A DNA stretch of 18,838 nucleotides. It comes from UBA668 sp046052275 (GTDB taxonomy: Bacteria; Actinomycetota; Acidimicrobiia; Acidimicrobiales; Ilumatobacteraceae). This document shows positions 1 to 6,511 of this stretch, one piece after another (the stretch's first letter is position 1; each line of letters begins with the position of its first letter). Location: positions 1 through 18,838 of the forward strand of contig JBJOMQ010000025.1 in the NCBI GenBank assembly GCA_046052275.1, in the 5' to 3' direction. A model generated the notes under the pieces. It was not told where the DNA came from. It saw nothing but the letters and a program-made list of their open reading frames with translations, and searched no databases. Made by a program: the position numbers and the translations under genes.

Positions 1-357
1 GCCACCGGCATGAGCGTTCACGCCATCACCGAGACCGGCATCACGCTATTCGACGACGAGCCCGACATCCCCGAACCGGCGGACGAGCCCACCGGCGGCG
101 ACATCGAGCTGCTCGACATCCCCACCGAGGCCGGCTACGTGCTGACCACTGGCACGAGCATCGCCGAGAAGAAGCAGGAGCTGCGCGAGCGCAACATGGA
201 TATCGCCCGCCGGCTCGTCGACCTCACTGGCTGGACTCACGGACGCGTGCAGGCCGAGCTGAACCGCCTGGCGGGAATCTCGTCGGTCGGCGCTGCGACG
301 AACGACCAACTCGAGCGCCGCGCCCGCCACGGTGAGGCGTGGCTGCGCCGCAGGTAG
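1..357 (+). CDS. 3' end of a gene entering from the left; possible DEAD/DEAH-type helicase C-terminus
   Basis: The frame is open from the first base to a TAG at 355-357, so the gene probably begins outside the window, although an ATG at position 10 would give a 115-residue protein. The visible part has an acidic, low-complexity stretch (about residues 14-40 from that ATG, rich in D, E and P) followed by a basic helical tail. The tail contains TGWTHGRVQAELNRLAGI and later QLERRARHGEAWLRRR. That W-x-H-x-x-V-x-x-E-L-N-R pattern resembles the extreme C-terminus of actinobacterial DEAD/DEAH helicases as I remember them. No helicase motifs are inside the window, so this is family-level inference. 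If the ATG at 10 is real, it is instead a small protein of unknown function. Confidence 0.5.
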   Translation, partial: ATGMSVHAITETGITLFDDEPDIPEPADEPTGGDIELLDIPTEAGYVLTTGTSIAEKKQELRERNMDIARRLVDLTGWTHGRVQAELNRLAGISSVGAATNDQLERRARHGEAWLRRR

Positions 358-360
358 CCT
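355..360 (+). promoter_or_regulatory. Possible -10 element (TAGCCT) for the DtxR-type regulator
   Basis: TAGCCT matches the TANNNT -10 pattern and ends 6 nt before the ATG at 367, so a transcript starting here would be leaderless or nearly so. Its first three bases are also the TAG stop codon of the upstream gene. No convincing -35 is visible. The match could be accidental because the stop codon supplies half of it. Confidence 0.25.
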
Positions 361-366
361 CACGCC

Positions 367-1029
367 ATGCCCGCACTCGGTGAGCACCACCCGGCATTCG
401 AGGAATACTGCGAGTGCATCTTCGAACTGCAGGAAGACGAACTCTCGGTCGCCCAGGTCCGCATCGCTGAGCGCCTCCAGGTGAGCCGAGCCGCGGTCAG
501 CGAGATGACCAAGCGCATGGCCGCAGAGGGGCTGATCCGCCTCGATGGCCGCGAGATCCAGCTCACGGTCGAGGGCCTCGCCATCGCCCAGCGCACCGTT
601 CGCCGTCACCGCCTCGCCGAGCGCTTCCTCACCGACGTACTCGGACTCTCATGGGCCGAGGCCCACCACGAGGCCGGCAGATGGGAGCACGTCATGAGCG
701 ACGCTGTCGAGGAGGCGATGACCCGCGTGCTCGGCCACCCCACCACGTGCCCGCACGGCAACCCCATTCCCGGTGCCCCCTACGACGCACCCGCGCAGGT
801 ACCGCTCTCGGGCCTGTCTGTCGGCGCCACCTTCGTGGTGTCGCGCATTCCCGAAGAGCTCGAGTTCACGCCGGGACTGCTCGACTATCTCGAGTCGCGT
901 CGCATCCTGCCCGGCCGCGAGGGCCGGATCGTGGCGGCCCCGCCCGATGGCACGCTGCGAATCGACATCGACGGCAGCACCGTCGAGGTCGACCGATTCG
1001 CCGGCGAGCGCATCCTGGTCGAACTGTGA
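367..1029 (+). CDS. DtxR/MntR-family metal-dependent transcriptional regulator
   Basis: A 220-residue metal-sensing repressor with the full DtxR layout: N-terminal winged helix (about 8-70, recognition helix near QVSRAAVSEMTKRM), dimerisation and metal-binding domain (about 75-135), and a C-terminal FeoA/SH3-like domain (about 145-220). By position, H81, E85 and H100 match the ancillary-site residues H79, E83 and H98 of DtxR, and E107 and H108 match the primary-site E105 and H106. CPHGNPIPG (128-136) is a family hallmark. The primary site is atypical: the DtxR Cys102 position is Gly104, and the Met10 position is Glu13, with Glu16 one turn later, as in the carboxylates of MntR. I infer it senses Fe or Mn, but the metal cannot be assigned. 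The stop overlaps the GTG start of the lipoprotein gene, so the two are probably translated together. Confidence 0.9.
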   Translation: MPALGEHHPAFEEYCECIFELQEDELSVAQVRIAERLQVSRAAVSEMTKRMAAEGLIRLDGREIQLTVEGLAIAQRTVRRHRLAERFLTDVLGLSWAEAHHEAGRWEHVMSDAVEEAMTRVLGHPTTCPHGNPIPGAPYDAPAQVPLSGLSVGATFVVSRIPEELEFTPGLLDYLESRRILPGREGRIVAAPPDGTLRIDIDGSTVEVDRFAGERILVEL

Positions 1030-1442
1030 GCCGCACGGCGACGGCCGCCCTCAGCGCTGCGGCGGTGGCGATGCTTGGCGTCGTGGTGTCGGCGTGTGCG
1101 CCCACCACCTACGACGCCACCCTGGCCACCACCACGACGCCGAGCACCACGACGCTGCCCACCGGCACTGCGGCAGAACTGCTCGAGGCGATCCTCCTCG
1201 AAGTCGAAGACCTCGGCCGCCGGGTCGCCGAGAATGATGCCGACACGCTCGCGGTCGAGCGAATCGAGCAGCTGTGGGCTGGCATCGCCGACGAGGTCAC
1301 TGCTGCCAGACCAGACCTCGCCGAGGACTTCGACTTCGTCATCACCCGCTGCAGGCTCGCTGTCGATCGCCAGCGGCCCGCCGACGCCGACCGCGCCTAC
1401 AAGAACCTCGTGGTGCTCGTCGACGAGTACGTCAGCGGCTGA
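1026..1442 (+). CDS. Small Thr-rich lipoprotein, function unknown
   Basis: The GTG start at 1026 overlaps the regulator stop (GTGA). It gives 138 residues beginning with a short basic n-region, a hydrophobic stretch and the lipobox VSAC, predicting lipidation at Cys24. A TTTTPSTTT linker (about 35-43) follows, then a helical, acidic domain of about 90 residues (LLEAILLEVEDLGRRVAEND and onward) with no motif I recognise. I prefer this start over upstream in-frame ATGs because those lie inside the regulator and would bury the signal peptide. The protein is expected on the outer face of the cytoplasmic membrane. Coupling to a metalloregulator hints at metal or envelope homeostasis, but that is inference only. 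Its last 11 bases overlap the helicase gene on the other strand. Confidence 0.75.
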   Translation: MSRTATAALSAAAVAMLGVVVSACAPTTYDATLATTTTPSTTTLPTGTAAELLEAILLEVEDLGRRVAENDADTLAVERIEQLWAGIADEVTAARPDLAEDFDFVITRCRLAVDRQRPADADRAYKNLVVLVDEYVSG

Positions 1443-1444
1443 CG
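1430..1444. terminator. Palindrome spanning the overlapping convergent stop codons (lipoprotein/helicase)
   Basis: CGTCAGC-G-GCTGACG is a perfect inverted repeat with one central base. It contains the TGA of the lipoprotein gene and, on the other strand, the TGA of the helicase gene. As RNA it could form a 6-bp stem with a 3-nt loop from either strand. There is no T-tract, so intrinsic termination is doubtful. Part of the symmetry (TCA...TGA) comes automatically from convergent stop codons. Confidence 0.25.
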
Positions 1445-3600
1445 CTGTCGGCGCCGATGGCCGGCTCGGCCATGGCGGACGGCAGCGGACGGGCGTGCAC
1501 GACCGTGAGCCGCTTCGTGCTTCGGGTGAGCGCCACGTACAGCGCGCGCATGCCGAGGTGCTCGGCCTCGACGATGGCAGCGGGCTCGACCACCACCACA
1601 CCGTCGAGCTCGAGGCCCTTCACGACGCTCACGGGCACCACCGTGATACCCATCTCGAGGCCCGAGCGAGTGGCCGAGCCGTGCTCGATGCCAGCTGCCG
1701 CGAGCGCCTCGCTGACCTGCCCGTAGAGCGGGTCGGGCACCACGACGGCCACGTTGCCGCCAACGAGTTCGGCATCGAGTTCCTTCGTGGCGGCCACCAC
1801 CGCATCGAGCAACTCGCTGTCGGCCACGCGCACGAATTCGGGATGCTCGTCGCCGCTGCGGACGCTCGTCGGCGCCCTGAGCCCGGGGGTGGCAGCCATC
1901 ATCACGCGGTTCGCCAGCGCCATGATCTGCGACGGGATGCGGTAGCCGACGCTGAGGCCCACCACCCGCGACGGCCGCTGGTCGGGCAGGTGACGCAGCA
2001 CGTCGCTCCAGTCGTCGGGCGCCAGTGCACCCGTTGCCTGTGCGATGTCGCCCACCACCGTGAGGCTGCCGTTGAGAGAGCGACGCGACACCATCCGCAG
2101 TTGCATCGGGGTGAGGTCCTGCACCTCGTCGACCACGATGTGGCCATAGGTGCGGATCTCGTCGGCATCGTCGACGGTGCCCTTCTTGCCGGGCCGGGGT
2201 CCGAGGTAACTGCGCGCCTCGTCGAGCAGCGCAATGTCGTGCTCGGTCCAGCGCACCTCTGCGAGGTCGGCGGCGCGCGGACGGTAGAGCGAGAGGTACT
2301 CGGGCTCGGTGAGATGCTTCGCCCCTGCGAGCCGCAGCAGCGCCTTGCTGCCGAAGAGGTCGTGGAGCAGCTGGGCCGGCGTCAGCCACGGCCACATGCG
2401 CTCGAGTGCCTCGCGCATCTCGGGCAACTGGCGTACGGCGTCCTTCACGTCGTATGCGGACACGCCACCATCGCGCCACGTGGCGGCCATCGACTGCCAC
2501 ACCTCGCCCTCGACCCACCGGCGGCCGGCGTTGTGGCGTCGATAGCGCCGCTGCGCAGCGCGCACGATGCGGCGGCTCTCATCGGCGGTCAGGCGCAGGT
2601 AGCCCGTGCGGAACGGCACCACGAGGTCGTCGCGGAGCGGCCGCTCACGGTCGGTCACCGCCTGGTCGATCACCTGGCACATCCGCAGGTCGCCCTTGAC
2701 GCGCGCCGTCTCGGCACTGTCAGCGGGATCGACGCCGAACCTCGCCCACGACACGTCGGGAACGAGATCGGCGAGGATCGCCTGCTCGACGCCGGCCTCG
2801 CCGAGCGACGGGAGTACCCGCTCGATGTAGCGGAGGAACACGCGGTTGGGGCCGATGACCAGCACGCCCTGGTCTTCGAGTGGGAAGCGGTGCGTGTACA
2901 GCAGGTACGCCGCCCGATGCAGCGCCACCACGGTCTTGCCGGTGCCCGGTCCACCCTGCACCACGAGCACCCCGGCCTGCGGTGAGCGGATGATCTCGTC
3001 CTGCTCGGCCTGGATCGTGGCAACGATGTCGCCGAGCTGGCCCGTACGGCCGCGCTCGATGGCAGCGAGCAGCGTGCTGTAGCCGCGGATCCCCTCGGGC
3101 CGGCCGAGTGCATCGGTGCCGTCGACCTCGCTGCCGATGCCGAGATGCCCCTCGCCGAACAACTCGTCCTCGAGACCGAGCAGCGTGCGGCCGTCGACGT
3201 GGAAGTGACGACGACGGACCAGGCCGAGCGGCTCGCGCCCGGTGGCGCGGTAGAAGGGCTCGGCCACGGGTGCCCGCCAGTCGACGACGACCGGATCGCT
3301 GTTCTCATCGGCCACTGCCAGCCGGCCGATGTGGAAGCTCTCGACTGCATCGGGTGCTTCCGCAAGCCGGTCGATGCGGCCGAACACGAGCGCCGCGTCG
3401 CCGAGATCGAGCTCGGTGAGGCGCTTGTAGACGGTCTCGTCGACAACGTCTCGCTCGTAGCGCGCCTGGAACGTGCCGCCCAGGGTGCCCTCGTGCAGGT
3501 CGCGCATCCGAAGGGCATCGGCACGGGCCCGCTCGAGGCACCGGTACGCGAAGTCGATGTGGTCCTGCTCGGCGCCGAGGTCGGGATGGTGCTGCGTCAT
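1432..3600 (-). CDS. helD: HelD-like RNA polymerase-associated ATPase (UvrD/Rep superfamily 1)
   Basis: A 722-residue superfamily-1 ATPase of the HelD/HelR type. Known family members remove stalled RNA polymerase from DNA rather than unwinding DNA, and some actinobacterial ones give rifampicin tolerance. The order of parts fits: an N-terminal helical arm (about 10-65), a conserved VDWRAPVAEPFYRATG block (106-121), Walker A GGPGTGKT (216-223), a long middle insertion (about 280-480), Walker B VVDEVQD (489-495), motif III VVGDIAQATG (515-524), and C-terminal motifs VVPVSVVKGLELD (654-666) and ALYVALTRSTKRL (686-698). The length matches the family. The ATG at 3600 has GGAG 9 nt upstream. A UvrD-type DNA repair helicase is less likely because of the HelD-specific N-terminus. 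Confidence 0.87.
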   Translation of the reverse strand: MTQHHPDLGAEQDHIDFAYRCLERARADALRMRDLHEGTLGGTFQARYERDVVDETVYKRLTELDLGDAALVFGRIDRLAEAPDAVESFHIGRLAVADENSDPVVVDWRAPVAEPFYRATGREPLGLVRRRHFHVDGRTLLGLEDELFGEGHLGIGSEVDGTDALGRPEGIRGYSTLLAAIERGRTGQLGDIVATIQAEQDEIIRSPQAGVLVVQGGPGTGKTVVALHRAAYLLYTHRFPLEDQGVLVIGPNRVFLRYIERVLPSLGEAGVEQAILADLVPDVSWARFGVDPADSAETARVKGDLRMCQVIDQAVTDRERPLRDDLVVPFRTGYLRLTADESRRIVRAAQRRYRRHNAGRRWVEGEVWQSMAATWRDGGVSAYDVKDAVRQLPEMREALERMWPWLTPAQLLHDLFGSKALLRLAGAKHLTEPEYLSLYRPRAADLAEVRWTEHDIALLDEARSYLGPRPGKKGTVDDADEIRTYGHIVVDEVQDLTPMQLRMVSRRSLNGSLTVVGDIAQATGALAPDDWSDVLRHLPDQRPSRVVGLSVGYRIPSQIMALANRVMMAATPGLRAPTSVRSGDEHPEFVRVADSELLDAVVAATKELDAELVGGNVAVVVPDPLYGQVSEALAAAGIEHGSATRSGLEMGITVVPVSVVKGLELDGVVVVEPAAIVEAEHLGMRALYVALTRSTKRLTVVHARPLPSAMAEPAIGADSVSR

Positions 3601-3609
3601 GGGGGCTGT

Positions 3610-3613
3610 CTCC
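3610..3613 (-). promoter_or_regulatory. Ribosome binding site of the HelD-like gene
   Basis: GGAG on the minus strand, 9 nt before the ATG at 3600. It supports this start and shows the gene is leadered, unlike several neighbours. Confidence 0.5.
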
Positions 3614-3643
3614 GGCGGAACCGGCTCCGCTGGCGGTCGGAAA

Positions 3644-3649
3644 ACCCTA
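3644..3649 (-). promoter_or_regulatory. Candidate -10 (TAGGGT) of the HelD-like gene with a palindrome upstream
   Basis: TAGGGT fits the TANNNT pattern and would leave a leader of roughly 35-40 nt containing the ribosome binding site. About 17 bp upstream lies GTCTGA, a poor -35. It sits inside the 11-bp perfect palindrome CGTCTcAGACG (3663-3673 on the plus strand), which could be a small operator. I did not find a motif I recognise as the rifampicin-associated element described upstream of some HelR genes. Confidence 0.3.
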
Positions 3650-3700
3650 TCGGCACCCCCTGCGTCTCAGACGAGGCCTGATCGCAGGAAATCCAGCCCG

Positions 3701-4486
3701 TCAGGCAGTGGTGGCGATGCCCCCGTCGACGGGGATCACCGCACCCGTGACGTACGAGCCGGCCCGGCTGGCGAGGAACACCGCCACCCCGGCCATGTCG
3801 TCGGGACGGCCGATGCGGCCGAGCGGGGCCGACGCTGCGATGGAGTCACCGAAGGCCTCGAGTGTGGCCTTCATCATCTTGCTCTCGAACGGTCCTGGCG
3901 CCACGGCGTTCACCGTGATGTGCTCGCGGCCGAGCCGCCTCGCGAGTGACTTCGTGAGGTGGTGCACGCCGGCCTTGCTCGCTGCATAGCTGTACGTCTC
4001 CATCGTGTTGACGTGCAGCCCGTCGATCGATCCGATGTTGATCACCCGGGCGGGATCTGCCGCGCTCGCCGCCGCCCGCAGGTTGGGCAGCAGCTTCTGC
4101 GTGAGGAAGAACACGCCCTTCACATTCGTGTCCATCACCTTGTCCCATGCATGCTCGTCGAAGTCGTCGAGCGGCATGCCCCATGTGGCTCCGGCATTGT
4201 TGACGAGGATGTCGAGCGACGGGAAGACCGCAGTGACCGCCTCGGCGAGCGCCGCAGCGCCCTCGACCGTGCTCACGTCGGCGCGCACGGCGTGCACGGT
4301 GCCGTGCTCCGAGAGCGACGCCCTAGCAGCCTCGAGCTCGTGTTCCTTGCGGGAGCTGATGAGCACCTCGGCGCCGGCATCGAGAAAGCCTCGGGCGATC
4401 ATCGCGCCGATGCCCCGCGAGCCGCCGGTGACGACGGCCCGCTTTCCGCGAAGTGAGAACAGGTCGGGAACGGGAGTCGCAGTCAT
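3701..4486 (-). CDS. Short-chain dehydrogenase/reductase, RhlG/FabG-like
   Basis: A 261-residue classical SDR using NAD(P)H. Visible motifs are TGGSRGIG (20-27, nucleotide binding), a basic residue after strand 2 (SSRK, about 44-47, suggesting NADPH), NNAG (96-99), catalytic Ser153 (NIGSIDG), and Tyr167 with Lys171 (YAASK). PGPFESKMM (197-205) and the C-terminal YVTGAVIPVDGG are typical of the 3-oxoacyl reductase/RhlG branch. The likely role is reduction of a 3-oxoacyl or similar carbonyl, but the substrate cannot be read from sequence. I chose the ATG at 4486 because the domain starts right after it; longer starts would run across the divergent hemE start. The gene lies 100 bp upstream of the HelD-like gene on the same strand. 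Confidence 0.9.
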   Translation of the reverse strand: MTATPVPDLFSLRGKRAVVTGGSRGIGAMIARGFLDAGAEVLISSRKEHELEAARASLSEHGTVHAVRADVSTVEGAAALAEAVTAVFPSLDILVNNAGATWGMPLDDFDEHAWDKVMDTNVKGVFFLTQKLLPNLRAAASAADPARVINIGSIDGLHVNTMETYSYAASKAGVHHLTKSLARRLGREHITVNAVAPGPFESKMMKATLEAFGDSIAASAPLGRIGRPDDMAGVAVFLASRAGSYVTGAVIPVDGGIATTA

Positions 4487-4494
4487 GGGACGAC

Positions 4495-4500
4495 ATCCTG
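4495..4500 (-). promoter_or_regulatory. Weak candidate -10 (CAGGAT) for the SDR gene
   Basis: On the minus strand CAGGAT has the two most conserved -10 bases (A2, T6) and ends exactly 8 nt before the ATG at 4486. This is the same spacing as the hemE, dtd and GT4 elements. Position 1 is C rather than T, so support is weak. Confidence 0.2.
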
Positions 4501-4518
4501 CCCTACGCGGCGCGCCGG

Positions 4519-4524
4519 TAGCGT
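4519..4524 (+). promoter_or_regulatory. Candidate -10 (TAGCGT) for a leaderless hemE transcript
   Basis: TAGCGT is followed by 8 nt and then the ATG at 4533, the spacing expected if transcription starts at or next to the start codon. No Shine-Dalgarno sequence lies between. No good -35 hexamer is visible. The 46-bp gap to the divergent SDR start must hold both promoters. Confidence 0.4.
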
Positions 4525-4532
4525 TCCCGACG

Positions 4533-5600
4533 ATGTCGGCTGCCCTCTCCGTGCCCTTCCTGGATGCAGCCGCCGGCCGCCCCTCCACCCGGACTCCGGT
4601 CTGGTTCATGCGCCAGGCGGGCCGCAGCCTGCCCGAGTACCGGGCCCGGCGGGGCAGCGGCAGCATCCTCGAGGCCATCAAAGAGCCGGACTTGGCGGCC
4701 GAGCTCACGCTGCAGCCCGTCCGCCGCTACGGCGTCGACGCTGCCGTGCTCTACAGCGACATCGTCGTGCCGGCCCATGCTGTCGGCTTCGGTATCGATG
4801 TCGCCCCCGGCACGGGTCCCGTCTGCGAGCAGCCGTTCCGCGGCCCCGACGACCTGCGCCGCCTCCGACCGCTCGACGCCGAGGCCGACACGCCCTATGT
4901 GCTCGACACGGTGCGCTCACTCGCCCGCGATCTCCCCGCAGCCGTGCCGCTGCTCGCATTTGCCGGCGCGCCGTTCACCGTCGCGAGCTATCTCATCGAA
5001 GGCCGGCCGAGCCGCACGTACGAGCACACCAAGCGACTCATGCACGCCGACGCCACCCTGTGGCATTCGCTGATGGACCGCCTGGCGCAACACGCTGTCG
5101 AGAGCATCAGCTCGCAGTTGTCGAACGGCGCCGCCGCCTTCCAGCTGTTCGACTCGTGGGCGGGGTCGCTGTCTCGTGTCGACTACGACCGTTTCGTGCT
5201 GCCGCACTCGCGTGCGGTCTTCGACCAACTGCGCAGCAGGCATCCCGACGCAGCAGGCATCCACTTCGGGATCGGATGCGACCATCTGCTCGAGAGCATG
5301 CATGCAGCGGGACCCGCGGTGCTCGGACTCGACTGGCGGACCTCGATCGCCGGCGCACGCCGCCGTCTCGGCGACGCACTCTGCGTGCAGGGCAACCTTG
5401 ATCCGGCACTCGTGCTGGCCGGCATCGACATCGCGCTCGCCGGGACCGACGCCGTACTCGCCGACAACCGCCGGGCCGACGGGTCGCGGCACCCCGGCCA
5501 CATCTTCAACCTCGGCCACGGGGTCAACCCAGCCACCGACCCCGAGGTGCTCGCCGCCGTCGTCGAACGCGTCCGCACCGCCACTGAGGAGACCCCATGA
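4533..5600 (+). CDS. hemE: Uroporphyrinogen III decarboxylase
   Basis: A 355-residue cytoplasmic enzyme, normal length, that decarboxylates the four acetate side chains of uroporphyrinogen III to give coproporphyrinogen III. The N-terminal signature PVWFMRQAGRSLPEYR (22-37) carries the substrate-binding Arg27 and Arg31. Asp76 (YSDI) is the key pyrrole-binding aspartate. GAPFTVASYLIEG (145-157, with Tyr153), FDSWAG (206-211) and LGHGVNP (327-333, with His329) complete the active site. The start at 4533 places the signature at the usual distance from the N-terminus; the frame is open further upstream only as a shadow of the SDR gene. The stop overlaps the hemH start (ATGA), and it opens the heme operon. 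Confidence 0.97.
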   Translation: MSAALSVPFLDAAAGRPSTRTPVWFMRQAGRSLPEYRARRGSGSILEAIKEPDLAAELTLQPVRRYGVDAAVLYSDIVVPAHAVGFGIDVAPGTGPVCEQPFRGPDDLRRLRPLDAEADTPYVLDTVRSLARDLPAAVPLLAFAGAPFTVASYLIEGRPSRTYEHTKRLMHADATLWHSLMDRLAQHAVESISSQLSNGAAAFQLFDSWAGSLSRVDYDRFVLPHSRAVFDQLRSRHPDAAGIHFGIGCDHLLESMHAAGPAVLGLDWRTSIAGARRRLGDALCVQGNLDPALVLAGIDIALAGTDAVLADNRRADGSRHPGHIFNLGHGVNPATDPEVLAAVVERVRTATEETP

Positions 5601-6511
5601 GATCCGAGACCGCCGTCCTGCTGATGGCCTACGGCACTCCGCGGACACGCGACGAGATCGAGCCGTACTACACCGACATCCGTCGCGGGCGGCCGCCCAC
5701 TCCCGAGCAGCTCGCAGACCTCACGGCGCGCTACGACGCCCTCGGCGGCACGAGTCCTCTCGCTGCGCGCACCGACGCACAGCGAGACGCGCTGCAGGCA
5801 GCCCTCGACTCGATCAGCCCCGGTTCGTACCGTGTCGTCCTCGGCTTGAAGCATGCCGACCCGAAGGTCGAGGCCGCAGTCGATGCGCTCGCCGCCGACG
5901 GTCACCGCCGAATCATCGGACTCGTTCTTGCACCGCACTACTCGGCGTACTCGATCGGCCAGTACCTCGACAGGACCCGCACTGCTGCGCAGCCGCACGG
6001 CATCGAGGTGCTCGGCATCGAGAGCTGGGCCACCGAGCCTGCCTTCGTGTCGTTCATCGCCAGCGACCTCGCCCGGAAGCTGTCGTCGATGCCGACATCC
6101 ACGAGGGTGTTCTTCACAGCGCATTCTCTGCCCGAGCGCATCATCGCTGCCGGCGACCGCTACCCCGACGAGGTCAGGTCGACGGCGGCCGCTGTTGCCG
6201 CCTCCATCGGCCTCGCCGACGACCGCTGGGACGTGGCCTGGCAGAGTGCGGGCCGCACGCCCGAGCCATGGCTCGGACCCGACATCCTCGAGGTCATCGA
6301 CCGCGTGGCCGACGACGGTGCTGAGGGCATCGCTGTCAGCGCAGTCGGCTTTGTCGCCGACCATCTCGAAGTTCTCTACGACCTCGACATCGAGGCGGCG
6401 CGCCACGCAGCAGGCCGCGGTCTCGCATTCGCCCGAACCTCGTGTGTCAACGACGACAGCGCAGTCATCGGCGCGCTCGCCCACCGCGTCGTCGACCTCG
6501 ACCGCAGATGA
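5597..6511 (+). CDS. hemH: Coproporphyrin III ferrochelatase (HemH/CpfC)
   Basis: A 304-residue ferrochelatase, short like the soluble Gram-positive enzymes. It inserts Fe2+ into the porphyrin; in Actinomycetota the substrate is coproporphyrin III. Catalytic His176 lies in FFTAHSLPE and the opposing Glu258 in GFVADHLEVLYDLD. LLMAYGTP (8-15) and LAPHYSAYSIGQY (111-123) are conserved porphyrin-pocket segments. Only one Cys is present (Cys283), so the [2Fe-2S] cluster known in some actinobacterial ferrochelatases cannot form here. It overlaps hemE and hemY by ATGA at both ends, indicating tight translational coupling. No membrane segment is present. Confidence 0.95.
   Translation: MRSETAVLLMAYGTPRTRDEIEPYYTDIRRGRPPTPEQLADLTARYDALGGTSPLAARTDAQRDALQAALDSISPGSYRVVLGLKHADPKVEAAVDALAADGHRRIIGLVLAPHYSAYSIGQYLDRTRTAAQPHGIEVLGIESWATEPAFVSFIASDLARKLSSMPTSTRVFFTAHSLPERIIAAGDRYPDEVRSTAAAVAASIGLADDRWDVAWQSAGRTPEPWLGPDILEVIDRVADDGAEGIAVSAVGFVADHLEVLYDLDIEAARHAAGRGLAFARTSCVNDDSAVIGALAHRVVDLDRR

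Noticed and set aside
345..370. Possible DtxR/IdeR box before the regulator (AGGTAGCCT)
   Set aside because: Only the outer AGG/CCT triplets are symmetric; it does not approach the 19-bp consensus.
1075..2985. 636-codon open frame on the plus strand opposite the HelD-like gene
   Set aside because: Composition is His/Arg/Ala-rich with no motif; it is the mirror of a high-GC gene whose antisense frames lack stops.
4487..4708. N-terminal extension of the SDR gene to an ATG at 4708
   Set aside because: It would overlap the hemE 5' end by more than 170 bp on the opposite strand and adds residues without SDR similarity.
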